From contig JBJMLK010000161.1 in assembly GCA_045805345.1 (NCBI GenBank), positions 1 to 31,058 of the forward strand: a stretch of 31,058 nucleotides of DNA, in the 5' to 3' direction. The notes below the pieces were generated by a model. The model was not told the origin of the DNA. It searched no databases and worked only from the letters and a program-made list of their open reading frames with translations. This stretch comes from AC-37 sp045805345. Lineage in GTDB: Bacteria > Actinomycetota > Thermoleophilia > Solirubrobacterales > Thermoleophilaceae. Made by a program: the position numbers and the translations under genes. Below are positions 29,846 through 31,058 of this stretch, piece by piece; position 1 is the first letter of the stretch; every line of letters starts with the position of its first letter.

Positions 29846-31058
<1,213 letters not shown>

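Overview
The window is a gene-dense, very GC-rich stretch of a Gram-positive-type chromosome. The family mix points to Actinobacteria: an F420-type LLM oxidoreductase, UdgX, DUF2510, DUF5995, TMEM175 and many secreted proteins with arginine/lysine-rich tails. Thermoleophilia/Solirubrobacterales is my best guess, by inference only. I see no tRNA or rRNA gene, insertion sequence, prophage, integrase or CRISPR array. The window is cut at both ends inside genes: an MmgE/PrpD gene on the left and lon on the right.

Layout. 1-1055: 3' part of an MmgE/PrpD gene. 1128-3362 (-): a stand-alone molybdopterin oxidoreductase. 3398-7676 (+): a compact four-gene unit (arrestin-like/DUF2510 protein, DUF445 membrane protein, Abi-alpha protein, small catalase-family peroxidase). 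7684-9875 (-): a secreted beta-helix protein and an aldo/keto reductase. 9894-11027 (+): a secreted CAP-like protein. 11146-12619 (-): a free-standing cobalamin-binding sensor domain followed by a crotonase. 12730-14904: a secreted PKD protein, an NTF2-like protein (-) and a DoxX-like membrane protein. 15003-18257 (+): two coupled DUF5995 paralogues, then a secreted PQQ-type propeller. 18436-22090: a divergent pair of exported hydrolases (Tat-type phospholipase C/phosphatase and a CocE-type hydrolase). 22080-24533: metallophosphoesterase and LLM oxidoreductase (-) opposite an alpha/beta hydrolase (+). 24530-26945: a sigma-70 factor (-) opposite UdgX and TMEM175 (+). 26973-29838: an unrecognised secreted protein, a PRC-barrel-like protein (-) and an acyl-CoA thioesterase. 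29846-end (-): Lon protease.

How it works together. Nine proteins carry export signals, so much of the window serves the cell surface or the extracellular space. The rest is stress and repair (Lon, UdgX, catalase-like, sigma factor, Abi-alpha) and acyl/redox metabolism. No single pathway unites the window.

The most striking signals are in gene starts and ends. Many first genes have a TANNNT box 6-11 nt before the start codon and no Shine-Dalgarno, as in leaderless transcripts. Three divergent pairs share one 10-bp AGNNTANNNT element whose two strands each give a TANNNT box. Convergent pairs either overlap in CTAG/CTAA, so both stops share bases, or are separated by palindromes with an ATAG apex, two of which are followed by a conserved 27-bp repeat. 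The best candidate for an undescribed system is the 3398-7676 operon; next are the solo cobalamin photosensor domain and the coupled DUF5995 pair.
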